This document shows positions 11,573 to 22,939 of a stretch of 64,000 bases of DNA, in pieces. Numbering within the stretch: the first letter of the stretch is position 1; every line of letters starts with the position of its first letter. Under the pieces are notes generated by a model, which was not told the DNA's origin, ran no database searches, and worked only from the letters and a program-made list of their open reading frames with translations. The translations under genes and the position numbers were made by a program. Source of the DNA: Prostheceraeus crozeri (lineage: Eukaryota; Platyhelminthes; Polycladida; Euryleptidae); NCBI GenBank assembly GCA_907163375.1, contig CAJQUW010005362.1, forward strand, positions 620,001 to 684,000. Reading direction: 5' to 3'.

Positions 11573-12498
11573 CCGTAAAACCTCTATTTGAACGGCACCT
11601 CCAATATAACGGCAGTCTAGAGGAGGAGTTGAAAAATTGAATGGCACCCTCTAATTGAACGTCACTTTAAGACACTTATTAGCGCCTGCTGGCCTGGGAC
11701 TCATACCATTGTCACATTAGTGATACCACCAAGAAGCAATTGAAGAAACTACAGATTCACGTGGCCGTGATTCCAGGCGGGTGCACCAAATTCATACAGG
11801 CCCCCGACGTCTACTGGAATGCCCCATTCAAGGCCAAAGTCAGACAGTTCTACGAGAATTGGATGTTGCACGGCGAGAAGAGCTACACCAAATCCGGCAA
11901 CATGCGAGCGCCATCAATGGAAGTATACTTGAAATAGATTGTCAATGCCTGGTATCAGCTGCCGAAGGATCTGATCATCAAGTCATTCAAAGGATGCGGA
12001 CTGACCAACGCTCTCGACGGTTCAGAGGATTGCCAGATCCATTGTTTCAAGCCAGACTCGGACGGTCCAATTCAGACTGGTTTGGAACTTCTCCGGCAAG
12101 CCCGAGCCAATGCTGGTGTCGAACGTGGAATCAATCAGAACTTTGACGATGATGCTGAAGGTGATACGAATGACGAGGACAGCTACAACAGCGACGTGTC
12201 ACTTGATTTTCACTAGTGAGTTTGTGATTTCTAACCAGTGATTACCGGTAACCTGTGTTTGTTAACTTTTGTCAAATATATATATATACAGAGCTCTTAT
12301 GTTACATGTTTTCGCTTTTCATCTATAAAATTTACAGATTTAAGATAAAAATTACCGAAAATTTCATCTCTAAATTCTGACCAGCTAGTCGAAAAATAGA
12401 ACGGCACTCTCTAATTGAAAGGTACCTCTAATTAAACGGCAGTGCGGGGAAAGGTTTGAAAAATAGAGCGGCATGCCGTTCAAATAGAGGTTTTACGG
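11573..12498 (+). mobile_element. pogo/Tigger-like DNA transposon, internally deleted
   Basis: The ends are inverted repeats CCGTAAAACCTCTATTTGAA (11573) and its complement ending GGTTTTACGG (12498), each flanked by TA (11571-11572, 12499-12500), the Tc1/mariner-superfamily duplication. Inside the ends, CTCTAATTGAACG-type motifs repeat several times (near 11650, 12400 and 12420), as subterminal sites. The interior keeps only the C-terminal part of a pogo-type transposase. At 926 bp it is non-autonomous. Confidence 0.9.
11740..12216 (+). pseudogene. pogo-type DDE transposase C-terminal remnant
   Basis: One frame runs to 12216 with a single in-frame TAG (11935-11937). It contains AVIPGGCTKFIQAPDV, WNAPFKAKV, KSGNMRAPS, then after the stop IVNAWYQLPKDLIIKSFK, CGLTNALDGSED and IHCFK. 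This is the end of pogo/Tigger/Jerky-type transposases, after the second catalytic aspartate. The N-terminal CENP-B-like HTH and the first catalytic residues are deleted. An acidic tail (DDDAEGDTNDEDS) ends the frame. The frame is otherwise intact, which suggests a relatively recent element. Confidence 0.85.
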
Positions 12499-12569
12499 TA
12501 GTTTCAAATACCAATTACATGTATCCATTTGCCCTTTAGAAATACATGTGATGAATATATATTGTAATG

Positions 12570-12912
12570 GTATCAAGTCAAAATGCTCCTCGCACGAGGT
12601 GGTCTTTATAAAATTGTCTCAAAGAAAGCCTCAAAGCAAAATTTTTGTGACGGAGACGTTGAGCAACATCTCGGTGTAGACCTATGTTTCTGATAAAATT
12701 TTAGCCGAAAAAACAATAGCCTCTGACAACTAGCGGTAAAATATGGTTCGTAGAGATAAACCTAAGTCGGCCTACTTTCAAACACTCAGAGGCTAGTGAT
12801 TTTCCGGCTAAAATTTCAACCAGAAATGCAGGTTCATTTTGATGCTATTCAAGGGAAAGTTTCATCAGAACCTAGTTACGAAACCATTTTAAAAAAACAA
12901 TTTTGACCAGGA
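12570..12912. repeat. Foldback MITE, copy A
   Basis: It begins GTATCAAGTCAAAATGCTCC and has two halves that are inverted copies around GCCTCTGAC / CTCAGAGGC. The internal arms read GATAAAATTTTAGCCGAAAA and TTTTCCGGCTAAAATTTCA. A second member lies at 49450-49725, which keeps the terminal motif TCGCACGAGG near its right end. No coding capacity. The right boundary of copy A is diverged. Confidence 0.7.
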
Positions 12913-13565
12913 AACATTGTAATTGTGAAATTGCTTTGGATACACCGTATTTTGAATTTGTTTGCTTGAATGCTAGACCTCAAAGTGGTTTACATGACAG
13001 CTCATTATGAAACAATTTGCAAAAATATACCTTGAATTACAATAACAACTCAGATTTATAGCATCGGCACATGTTTTGATTTATTCTTTTTAACATGTGA
13101 CCAATACAGCATTGAAGGAGAAACGACTTGACATTTTGAAATCACTGGAATAAATGATGAAATATCATCTATTGGCGGCCATCATGTATATTATGGACTC
13201 AAGTAGCCCTACTTACACCAATGCCATGACTGATGTAATTACAGATACCTGCTGTTCGTTAATCAAAGTTATTGTTAATGGTTAATTAGATGATGAAAAT
13301 TCATTAATTATTTTCATGATATTCAATTCTCGAATATAAGCTGAAAATTACAATACAGGTCTTTGCGAAGATTGAAAATATGTCTCTGATGTCAAGTTAA
13401 ACAGACACTTTAATGAAATAATGGCGTTCCTGAAACAGTCGATTTCGCTTGGTCTAAGTAGAATGTTGCTTCAAGATATGAAGATTGATAGAAGAATCAT
13501 TGCATCAAAATTGAACAAATATTGCAGCAAAACTTCTGGTCTTTTCTGCTTATTTTGCACCTCAC
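12913..13565. other. No gene seen (expected NIPA intron)
   Basis: AT-rich sequence 3' of the second NIPA exon on the minus strand. By gene order it should be intron, beginning with the donor GTGAGG at 13565. I found no exon with the later NIPA membrane segments. Confidence 0.45.
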
Positions 13566-13874
13566 CTGGTTCTTGCAGCATTGGCGTTAGTTCGGCGATT
13601 GATTTCACTTCTTGCTCTTTAGGAGAATGCAAAACCAACATAGTCGAGCCTGTGATGCATAATAAGCAACCCAGCTTGCCTAGTAAGTTCAGATAATCTC
13701 CAAGAAATCGTGAACTAAGAATTGCTGTCACAAAGACGGAAATGGCTCCTAAAGGAGTCACCAGTGAGGCCGGAGCAAATGCAAAGGCCACAAAATTTGT
13801 CGCCTCTCCGATTGTCATGAGAAGAAATCCAGCCCACCACATCCAGTCCCTGAGATATCCACAACCTCCATCGC
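13566..13874 (-). CDS. NIPA2: NIPA2-like magnesium transporter, exon 2
   Basis: The exon encodes about 103 residues starting GDGGCGYLRDWMWWAGFL. It carries three hydrophobic segments: WMWWAGFLLMTIGEATNFVA, LVTPLGAISVFVTAILSS and GKLGCLLCITGSTMLVLHS. NF-x-AF-x-FAPA-x-LVTPLGA and GK-x-GCLL-x-x-GST are signatures of the NIPA family of DMT-fold membrane Mg2+ transporters. The acceptor TTTCCTTTCAG precedes 13874 and the donor CCAG/GTGAGG follows 13566. Phase 1 at both ends joins exactly to exon 1. The last residues, LTPMLQEPG, match the position where NIPA2 enters the next helix. The sequence is closer to NIPA1/2 than to NIPAL2/3. Later exons are not in view, so the gene runs left of the window, has small exons I missed, or is truncated. 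Confidence 0.88.
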
Positions 13875-14567
13875 CTGAAAGGAAATTCAAAATGTTCACG
13901 ATATCCAAATGCATTGAATGATAATCAGATTCTCAAATAAATTGATGTCAACATAAAGACATCTAACAGGGCTCCATGTAAAATAACTGATCAGAACAAT
14001 AACAAACTGCTCCTTGATGTTGAGAACGTTGTAATCACACACAATCTGATATAAAACTTTATTCGACTATTATCCGAAGCCAGATAAGTATTTTTTGATA
14101 ATCTGTTTGATTTCAGTGCGACGCTCTCGATATCAATTAAGAAAACTTCAAGCTTCGTTAATCGATCCATCGCTCGGAGTTGTTTTAGCGACTATAAAAT
14201 TCAGATAATGACTGAGAAATTATAAAAATATACAGGTTTTTATTCGCTTGGGCATTGAAAAGTAGCAACATTAGATGTTCATCTGCTTGACAACGTCAGT
14301 GCAAAAAATCGCAAACCTTGAGAGATGACTATGAGCTTTACTTATATCCGCATTAACGGGGCAGTGACTGTGCAAAACGAGGTTTCGTGAGGAAACATGC
14401 CTGATGCATCATTGAAATCACGCATAACGGGGTTGTCTATGTCTGGGTATTACTGAAATTATCACAAAAAATATTATTTTTGCGCGCCAGAAGGTCAAAC
14501 AGACTCATATGCTCAACGTGCATTCTTGCATTCAATCATTAATTTTTATTGACAGCAAAAATGACGA

Positions 14568-15210
14568 TTAAATGTTTTCAAAATATTCTTCACCAGCGTC
14601 GAACAGTTGCATGCGCTGAACCACTTTGTAAAACAAGAGCATCACGCTTGTTTTAAAGGGGAAAGGGAAATCCCAACACTTAGTCTTAAAAGGGAGAGCC
14701 ATCATCAGCTTGGCCAAACTAAGTTCAGGCCAGAATTTGAAGGGCGCTGATTCACCAACGGGCGTCCATTGCTCTTTCGTTCTTGGGTAGAAGCTTAAAA
14801 TTATGAAAACATCAACAATGATGACACTCTTGATATCACTGGATCGCCCATCAAACCTGGTCAGCATGGTGCGGCACCAAGTCATCCGAGTCACTTTCTG
14901 ATCGTTTGCGACGATGTGCTATCCAACGTACGCAAATCTTGTCGAGAACGAATTCTTCTCGCACAGATTTGTTAAGATGGATCCTGCTGATTCTCATCAA
15001 CTGCGCAGCATGACTTAGGCATCCTCCTTCACAATCGCAGGCACAACAGAAACACCTCAGTCGTGGTCTCTTGATGTCTCCTGTCACCTCCAAGTTGCGC
15101 GAACCACCAATTAAACATAGCGCTTGGATGAACATGGTTAACAGAGGTAGTATGTAACCGCTCAGTGCCGTGTTGATGTGGCAAGTCATATTTGTAGTAT
15201 TGCAAAACAT
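14568..15210 (-). other. Unassigned pair of overlapping minus-strand frames
   Basis: Two frames of 119 and 108 codons overlap at 14851-14894. The upstream one starts MFCNTTNMTCHI, has a hydrophobic stretch (LSGYILPLLTMFIQALCLIG), a cysteine cluster (RCFCCACDCEGGC) and a basic tail (RRKRSESDSDD). The second has no domain I recognise. They could be one frameshifted gene or chance. The cysteine cluster after a membrane-type segment is the only reason to note it. No splice context supports it strongly, and it sits within the NIPA intron on the same strand. Confidence 0.2.
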
Positions 15211-16219
15211 GGCTTTCTACTAAAAACTTGCGAAGCTTCGATATTTGATTCGACTCGAAACCGTAGAAAACTCAAATCGGTTCGGCTAATCAAAATTTGA
15301 AAAATAACTCAATTTACTTTTGATTGATAACCTTGTGGTGATGTAGAATTCTCGTTGAAAGTGGTAGAAGATCTTTGGAGAGAAAAAATGGTAGAAGACG
15401 TAAGTCCTTGTTAAGATCATTCACTAAAAGGCTGTAATCCTGGTCTACTAAAAAATATTAATCTTTACCCGTGATCATGAACCCGAGCTCCCATGTTTTC
15501 ATTTCTAAACTCGAGGATTAGTCCAAGCTTCTGTAATAATTGCAGTATGGTGCTTAAATTCTTTTATCATCTTTTGCGTGTATACGTGTATATACATGTA
15601 TACTTGTATGACTTTGAGTGACGAACGTAGAAGTCTTCATATTCTGCCTTACTACATGTACCGTATATGTTGAGCATTCAGTCTGAATTAATTAGATATA
15701 GATCACACACCTCCACCGTCTTTCATAAGGATCGTGTTTACTGACAGCGATAACATGGGGTTGTTATTTACACATTGAAAAAAATCCGATACAGCGAGTC
15801 TTCAAATCATGAATATTCGATTAACCAGTGCCGATTTTGTAGCGCATCTTCTAATACTTTCATGCTATGAACACATTTTGTAACCATTTAAACACGTGTT
15901 GCATGGGTCTCTTGGGCTGATGTTTCAGATTGAACCCTCAATGCTGCATGGAACAAGCTACTCCCGATGTTCGTCAAAGACATCACAGGATTTGAAGGGA
16001 CAATTCAATCAATTGTAAAAAGCACCAGAATTTCAGTTGGACATCAGTGAAGATGTCCTAGAGCTACTGGATATCACAGGGAAAAGCTGTCCAAAAGGAT
16101 CTTCTGGAGTAAGAATAGAAGATGAGCAACAGGAAGTAGTCGAACAAAATGGACTGGCAAAATCTTGCCTTGAGAAGCTGAAAAATTTACTAAATGATCC
16201 TGGCAGTACTGTGGCATTG

Positions 16220-16432
16220 ATGGCGCATGTGGCCTTGGGAAAGTGTGCGCTGTGTCCGGGACACCAGTGCTCAAACCTTGGTCCGGTCAAACCTAGGACT
16301 TCTAAAATAGGAACGTCTTGCTAAGCACTCAACACAAAAAGAATGGGAATGGGATAAATGACAACTCGGCCATATGGAGAAAGGTTTCGTGCCTAATGTG
16401 CTTCCGAGTACAAACAAGGTTCATTTTTTCAT
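16220..16432 (+). mobile_element. tRNA-derived SINE, copy 1
   Basis: This 210-bp stretch aligns along its length with the minus strand of 53833-54065. Shared blocks include CTTGCTAAGCACTCAACAC (CTTGCTAAACACTCAGCAC in copy 2), GTGCCTAATGTGCTTCCGAG (CGCCTAATGTGCTTCCGAGT) and AAGAATGGGAATGGGATAAA. The head resembles a tRNA with polymerase III boxes, best preserved in copy 2. Here box B has decayed to GCTCAAACC. The copy ends in a T-rich tail. The 95-codon frame 16037-16324 overlaps it and is probably not a gene. Confidence 0.82.
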
Positions 16433-19400
16433 TAGCCTACTCCCTTACATTGCACTTCCATTGAGCTACTTGTTTCCTACAGAGACCTTTGCGTTCAGAG
16501 AAGATAATTGTGAAACGGCTGTCAATATCCTCTTTCACAAAACCTAGCACAATGACCACTGCAAGTATGCCTTTTATCCAACAACTACTCTTCTTACCGA
16601 ATCCGCTTATATATTGTAGTTGCTTTGCTCCTATGTACACACAAGAAGGGTTCATTTGAAGACACTCTGACCTCGGCATCTTATGATTTCATTGCCCCCG
16701 CTCAACATCCACCCGTTTGCTGTAACAACATTTATGAGCTTCATATTCAGTTTTCTCCATAACATTGACAAAAATGAATTATGACGCTAACTATCCGGAA
16801 ATTAGCGTCATTGTCATAATTGGAAACATTTCTTAGAGAACAGGCTTCGGCAACGCATCTTGCTCATAATTCGAAAACTTAAAGTAACTGCTTCTTGAAA
16901 ATTGAAAAAGAGATGGTAGAATCCATTGCTTTTTTTAGTTAATGAGAAGTTAATGTTTTTCCGAGCTCAGGATTGCTGTATTGGACGATCCTAAGGACTT
17001 TTACAGCAAGCCCGAGTCTATCTACCATCAAGCAACTATTTTGGCAAAGTAAAGTCAATGGGATTTCGCGAGTCAAATCAACATTCATTGTCTAATTCAA
17101 AATCAAGTGTCAAGATGGTATTAGAAATAAATTGATTTATAACTATATCAGAAAAATATTGACGCTTTAATTTAATATTCCCATTTCTTTGAATGCCAAG
17201 GTGCCACAACATCTCTCAACAGTCATCTAGAAAACTTGAATTTAGTGAACCAATTTTCTTAATGGGTAGCGCAATTATTGGCTAGGCTAATCGTATATCA
17301 GAACATATTTCAATATGCAGTATATCAAACTATGATTTGATTCGCGAATCACTACCCGATTCTATTCGAATCCAAATTTGCGGATTGGCAGGATCCCTAT
17401 TTTCAAAAGACCGCTAGAAAGGTTGAGTTCCTTGGTGACATTGAAAGTCGAGAAATTGTCAAACTTGTTCATGCTCGAGCGCTCTCGCGATCGATATCTC
17501 AACTTGTCAATGAATGCAGTTCAAAATGAAGCAGTCAATCAACTAAGAAACCTGGTTAACACCACTCGCACACTATTCACGTAAATGGATCTCGAAATAA
17601 TTACAAATATATTACTATACTTTTTAAGAATTTGTCAAATTGACTTCTAAATGCCAATTAAATGAATGCAAATATTCTGGAATTTCTAAACGTGAATAGT
17701 TCCTCTAAGAATGATAAAAATAATTTTCTACGACTGATGGCAACAAAATATATAATTCAAAGTGAATATTTCTGTGGTGAAATAGGGTATGTGGTTCAAA
17801 GGACAGGCCGTATGACAAATTTTCCCACAATGAAGAACTGGGAATTCAATACAATGATGCGAATGAAGCATTAGCCACATACTTAAGTTATTTGCATCAT
17901 GCAGTCCTGTTTCAATCGAATCGATGGACAAACATTTGCATCATAAGTTAAAACAAAAGCTGCATGTTTTAGGTGTTATATAAAACATGTAACTCTATGA
18001 CTGATATAAATCAATTGTCCAATTTAATTTTTTTAATCAAATGATAACTAGATGGGTGCTTAATTCACTCCAGACGGATTTATGGGAAATAAAAAAACAG
18101 CACGTCCTCCAATTTATGTTTACATCTTTCATAATTTCATGTAGTGCTTCATTCTGTGATCGCACCACAATAATTTGTTTCCCGCGTCCAAAGCAGTTAA
18201 CTTGGTTTTGAACAAGGCAAGTAGATTGAACATCACAATTTAAAATGATTAGCTTTTATTTTCCACAACAATTTCGATGCGTCCAAAAAGTAAGCACTTG
18301 CCAAATCAAGCTTTCAATAAATTTAGGAAATCTCCAAAAGTCTCTTATAGCTCTATGTTATATATCATGTTTATTTTTTGAGCAAATTGTGAGACCCAAT
18401 GAAAATTTTGGTCGATTTACGGAAAATTAGCAGCTCTGATTCCCAGCGCTTAGACGGGAATGGAAAATGATAGAAAATAGATCGCTGTATGATGGTGCCA
18501 TCGCGTGAATGAATAGGATTCAAAAAATGTGCTTTTTAATATTTTGGAATATTCAGGGTATTTCATGTATTTTGATTTGCCCAAATATTTTGTAAATATT
18601 CAACAATTTTCTAACTGTCCCAAATACATTTCGACGAAGATATTTTATATTTCGTAACAAAGTCTTAATTTAATCATGTGTTAAAAGCAAAATAATGAAA
18701 ATTAGGATCGGCGTTACTAGGTGGCGTGAACTCATCCCGGATGACATGTCTACTCAACAACCTGCCATCTGCAAGTCTGCGCCGATCACGAGTGTGCGTT
18801 TTCGACAGGCAAGACAATTCTATCTGACAATCGCCGGCGACTTATTCCAGGAAATCTCCAGAATTTTCGGATACACTAAATATTTAAGCATTTTGAACTA
18901 AATACTTCTCTGAACCCTAAGCAGTCATTACTGTAATTCATACCATAATTCCAATTCTAAATATTTTGACGATTTTCAAAAATATAACGAGGCTTTGAAA
19001 TGAATAAATATTTAAACATTTTAATCATCTTGTCTAAATTTTTTTCTAACAGTGCTGATTCATTCAAGTTACACTCCACTTAAAGTTACCTATTAAGTGC
19101 TCGGTACTTAATCCATGAAGTTATCAGACATGATTGACAAGACTTTCATTCAATTTATCATTCAAGCACTGGACTTTCCCATCTTAGAGTTCACAGTAGG
19201 ACTATGATGACATATGGTGATGGAAACCGCTAGTCAGACCCTTGTCGATGTTGCATTCCAGAGACAGGAAACATGCACAATCTTGGGATCTTCAATCCGA
19301 TCAAGACAAGCACGTCCAGATATCTTTGAGTGTCCTACCAATTAATCAGAGGTAATATAATGTGTTGAATATCCTTTTCAGATCGGGGTGTAAACGCATT

Positions 19401-19483
19401 AATGCTATCCAAGAATATCTATTTTGCCAACTCTTTCAAAAAAGTCTTCAGCCAAATCGTTCAACTATTTCAAAAATATATTT

Positions 19484-19700
19484 ATGGTAACAAGATCAAT
19501 CTGGAATGCAAAACCAATAGCATCATCGGACAGAGCACATGCTATATAAATTCTTCTGCTATCTTCATGAAAATATATCAACCATTTGTGCAACAATTGC
19601 AAAATTAAAAACAATGATGATTTGAATTTTAAGATGCTATATACAGTGACAAGATCAACTTGTAATGTGAAGCCGATCACCATCAGAGAACATACACAAA
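19484..19700. repeat. Diverged tandem duplication, about 158-bp spacing
   Basis: GGTAACAAGATCAATCTGGA (about 19486) recurs as AGTGACAAGATCAACTTGTA (about 19645), and the similarity runs on for roughly 50 bp. On the minus strand both units read as similar peptides (AIGFAFQIDLVTIN and VIGFTLQVDLVTVY), so the pair may be old duplicated exons or simply a diverged repeat. Confidence 0.5.
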
Positions 19701-20146
19701 ATAGGTATGCCCCATTATGTTGTGTAATTTAAGAGAGTAGTTTAGGAGATCTGAAGGGGGCGCAATGGCTCCCCTAATACTTCACCGGCAAGAAAAAGCC
19801 TGAGGCCAATAGGGTTAAAGTTTTTCCGTCAGCTACTGTCACTTGTCAGCTACTGCAGTCTGTCACTGTGGATCGTCTCATCAGACTGTCTTCGTTGGAT
19901 CTGCTCACTGACTCTGCAGTATTTGGTGTACATCGTAAATTCATCCCTGAGTGGAATACTGAATGAGAGCGGGTGAAATATATCTATTGACTTCACACGC
20001 ATCTCGCGATTTTCTTAGGCAATCTCAAAGTGCTAACAATATGCACACGAATGACTTTTAGATACCATGAAATTTTTTCTTTTACACTTAACAACAATTT
20101 TCAGGCGTTACATTACAATCTATGGAGAAGAATGAAAAGTACGCAC

Positions 20147-20283
20147 CAGCTCTAATTCCACTCCTGGCTAAACGAATAAGCCCTTTCTTCTTAAAGATGA
20201 AACTTGTTCCAATTATGCAACTAGAGCCGATGGCAAGAAACAGTCCGATATAGAAGTCACGTAGAGCCATTTCATGACATTGT
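20147..20283 (-). CDS. NIPA2: NIPA2-like magnesium transporter, exon 1 (first visible)
   Basis: From an ATG at 20268-20270 the exon encodes [20 protein letters not shown], then [22 protein letters not shown]. This is the first transmembrane segment and the FI-x-KKKGL-x-RLA motif of NIPA Mg2+ transporters. The donor GCTG/GTGCGTA splits the glycine codon (phase 1) and joins to exon 2. An acceptor (TTTACTTTACAG) lies just before 20283, so an untranslated or further coding exon lies upstream. The frame stays open through the four codons before the ATG, so translation might begin in that earlier exon. The start at 20270 is chosen because residue 5 onward matches the family start at DFYIGL. Confidence 0.88.
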
Positions 20284-20989
20284 CTGTAAAGTAAAAAAAG
20301 TGCATTAACATGTGAGAGAACTTATTGATTGTTTTGAAACTCGTACATCGGGTACATCGAAGGCATGATCATATTTCAAAAATCTGGATTTTCCCATTTC
20401 ATCAAAGGATAAAATAGGAAAACGCTAAGCTCAGATGCACTAGTTTTATATGTATCAGTTGTAGCTATCTAAAATATTTTCCTTCTAAAAGTAATTTCCA
20501 AGAAATAACAAGAGCCGGAATTAAAAATGAATACTCGCTTTTGAAACTGCTCCTTTATGAAAGATTCCTTCAGATAACATCACTATGACGCAGATAACTG
20601 GACCGATTCAATGCTCGGTTAGGCAAGCAAAGCGGAACATGTGATTATGAGTTTGAAGGAAGAGTGTCCAATATGTGCAATGTACAGACAGGAGGCGTGT
20701 GGTGGCTTTGTAAGTTGAACATTCACTACTTTCATCTAAGGCACTGTTTTGATTAATCCAGTTTCGTTTCATAGACCGTCTAAAGTCCGCTGACTCGAAA
20801 GCTACACAGAAATTACTTCACTTCTTGAAAAATTAATTTCTTTGAGAAAATGTTTAAGTGGTGACAATGTGCATGAAAAGAAATGTTGCACAACTGTAAA
20901 GTTAGTTGAAAAGTTTCGTCTACTGAGATGCATTAACGATGCTCTTAGTGAGCTCAAACAATCAAGGCACAGTCCAAGTCACCGACACG
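20284..20989. other. No coding feature seen; probable NIPA 5' intron or flank
   Basis: The sequence begins with a splice acceptor for the NIPA exon. The 82-codon plus frame 20842-21090 runs into the LINE and has no motif. No promoter motif can be assigned. Confidence 0.4.
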
Positions 20990-22540
20990 CAATCACAGTT
21001 ATTCGTCTTCCTTCTTTAGAGTCTGACAATGACGCTCTTCTTCCCGGTTCCGGGGCTGGACGAATTTGCGATGATCCATTTCCATTTTGAAAGATCTAGA
21101 GCAATGTCTTCCGACACCTCTAGAGACTCCAGGTCTTCCTGGTGGTCCTTCCTCCAGCTGGTCGGCGACCATCGACCGGCAAGTGGTAAACTTCACTGAT
21201 AATGTCTTCCGTGGCCCTTTTCACATGGCCAAACCAGTGCAAACGTCTTTGCCACAGATGAACTGGAAGTTAGGGCAAGCCACAACGTGTCTCGCTACTT
21301 CTTTGCCTGAAACTTTTTCTTTCAACCTGACCTTTGCCATCAACCTCATCATCAGCACTACTCAGAAGTTCGACTAGCTTTAAGCTGAGTGGGCACGTTT
21401 CCGCGCCATAGATGTCGACCGATCTTATACTCATCTCATATACATGTACATGGGCTCTACACGTTAATGCAATGCCTTTGTCGCAAGAAGACTGCCCAAT
21501 TCTCTCCACGAAGCCGCGATGCGAGTCCGAACCGCTTCTTCTGAAAACTGCCTCTGAGTCCAAGACATCTCCGAGGTAACAAAATTCTTGGACCTCTTGT
21601 AGGGTGATCCCACTCATTTGAGTGAATCATCATCAGGCGAGCGGGAAACATCGGAGCACTTAAGACGGCGGAAGTTCGTTACTCCTTGAAATGATCGCAA
21701 TCGGGAGTACTTTATATGACACCACAATTTGCAGGAAACACAGAAGATCGAGTTTGCGCCGACGTCCTTACCGCAACAACTGCATGTCCATTTTCCTGAC
21801 TTGGTGTGTTCTCTATTCTTTCCAGTTACAATGAACTTGGATTTCTTCCCATTGAGCTTCAAACCACACCGCTCTAAATACATCATCCAACTGGAAAACA
21901 TATTGATGGCTTCTTGTTTGGAAGTAGCCGTTAAAACGAGATCACCAGCATACAGCAGCTTCCATGGGCCAGATCCTCCACACTCTTTGGACGCTATCTC
22001 CATCACTGTAATGAACAGTAAGTGTCTAAGCGCTGACCCTTAAAGCACCCCATGCCAACGTCCAGCTCCTCCGATAGACCAAACTTAGTCATGATTTGCG
22101 TTGTTGAACTCCGGTACATGGACATTACTGGGTACCGCAACCAATCGCTCAGGAACTCCTTTTCTGCGTAATGCCCATTTTATGATTTTTCTGGGGACTC
22201 TGTCGAAAGCGTTTTCGAGATCAAAAAAACACATGGTAGAGTTTCTTTTTCTTTCGGCTGTACTTTTCTTGTAACTGCCGAAGGATGAATACGGCATCAG
22301 TTGTATACTTCCCTGTTCGAAAACCAAACTGCCGGCAATCGATGTCAACGAGCTTCCTCAACCTTATATCCATGACCTTCATACCATGCTCCAGAATGCG
22401 AATCCCTCTGTAATTACCGCATTCCAAGGAATCATCTCTTCCCTTACCTACAGAATACCTTGAGTCTCGTATTCTATTATCGCATTGCTGCCTCAAAGAA
22501 AGCCTCAACAGTCACCTGAGATCAAACAATAGGTCGAATG
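20990..22540 (-). mobile_element. LINE (CR1/L2-like) with RT palm, cysteine knuckle and tail
   Basis: Minus-strand frames give, in order: NYRGIRILEHGMKVMDIRLR and CRQFGFRTGKYTTDAVFILR (RT blocks 1-2), FFDLENAFDRVPRKIIKWAL (block A), LLYAGDLVLTATSKQEA (block C; Y-A-D-D has become Y-A-G-D), LKLNGKKSKF, a cysteine knuckle CSCCGKDVGANS-x4-C-x2-C, then FCYLGDVLDSEA and the tail shared with 7165-7490. Frame changes fall between blocks A and C and before the tail, so the polyprotein is broken. The endonuclease is missing; the copy is 5'-truncated near 22540. The knuckle between palm and thumb is the unusual feature. Confidence 0.85.
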
Positions 22541-22723
22541 TGATTGGCGGTTGAGAGAGTGAAAGAGAGACAGAAACTTTCAACTTCTGCTGACTTAATG
22601 GTCAAATTCTTTAGTTAAGTTAAGAAAGTTAAAAATAGTCTGTCCTTCGACTTTGTGTTGACCATCGCGCATTGCTAGCATTGTCGAACTCAACTGGGAC
22701 GTCCCGCTTCGATCTATTTTAGG

Positions 22724-22855
22724 TAGCCTAGTTGTTATGAATCATATTTCATCACATCAAAATGTTCATTTGATAAACAAAGTGCTAATGAAAGTAAAAA
22801 TCTGCAACACACCTTACGGGAAAATGTAATTTCGTTTTTATGAAATATGAATCAT
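22724..22855 (+). repeat. Dispersed 130-bp repeat, copy 1
   Basis: CTAGTTGTTATGAATCATAT and the following ~120 bp, through ACGGGAAAATGTAA, recur at 31242-31370 in the same orientation with scattered differences. No coding potential. Unidentified repeat or SINE/MITE part. Confidence 0.8.
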
Positions 22856-22939
22856 CGAGTAGATATTGATAAGCAAACGTTGATGTAGATCTTGCGAGAT
22901 AATTAAATTTTGGAAGCAATCCGCGCACAAATCAGACGG

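Larger units (their letters stand above)
13875..20146 (-). other. NIPA2: NIPA intron 1
   Basis: Inferred from the exon pair on either side. The donor GTGCGTA lies at 20146 and the acceptor ends at 13875. The intron carries a SINE (16220-16432), a tandem duplication (19484-19700) and an unassigned minus-strand frame (14568-15210). A TA/TG-rich tract lies near 15580-15610. The minus frame 16437-16679 (80 codons) has no recognisable domain. Confidence 0.75.

Noticed and set aside
15560..15615. GTATA/TACATG tract as a regulatory or origin-like element
   Set aside because: Simple alternating purine-pyrimidine sequence typical of AT-rich intronic DNA; no specific motif.
16037..16324. 95-codon plus-strand gene
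   Set aside because: Its second half lies in the SINE copy and the first half has no motif or splice support.
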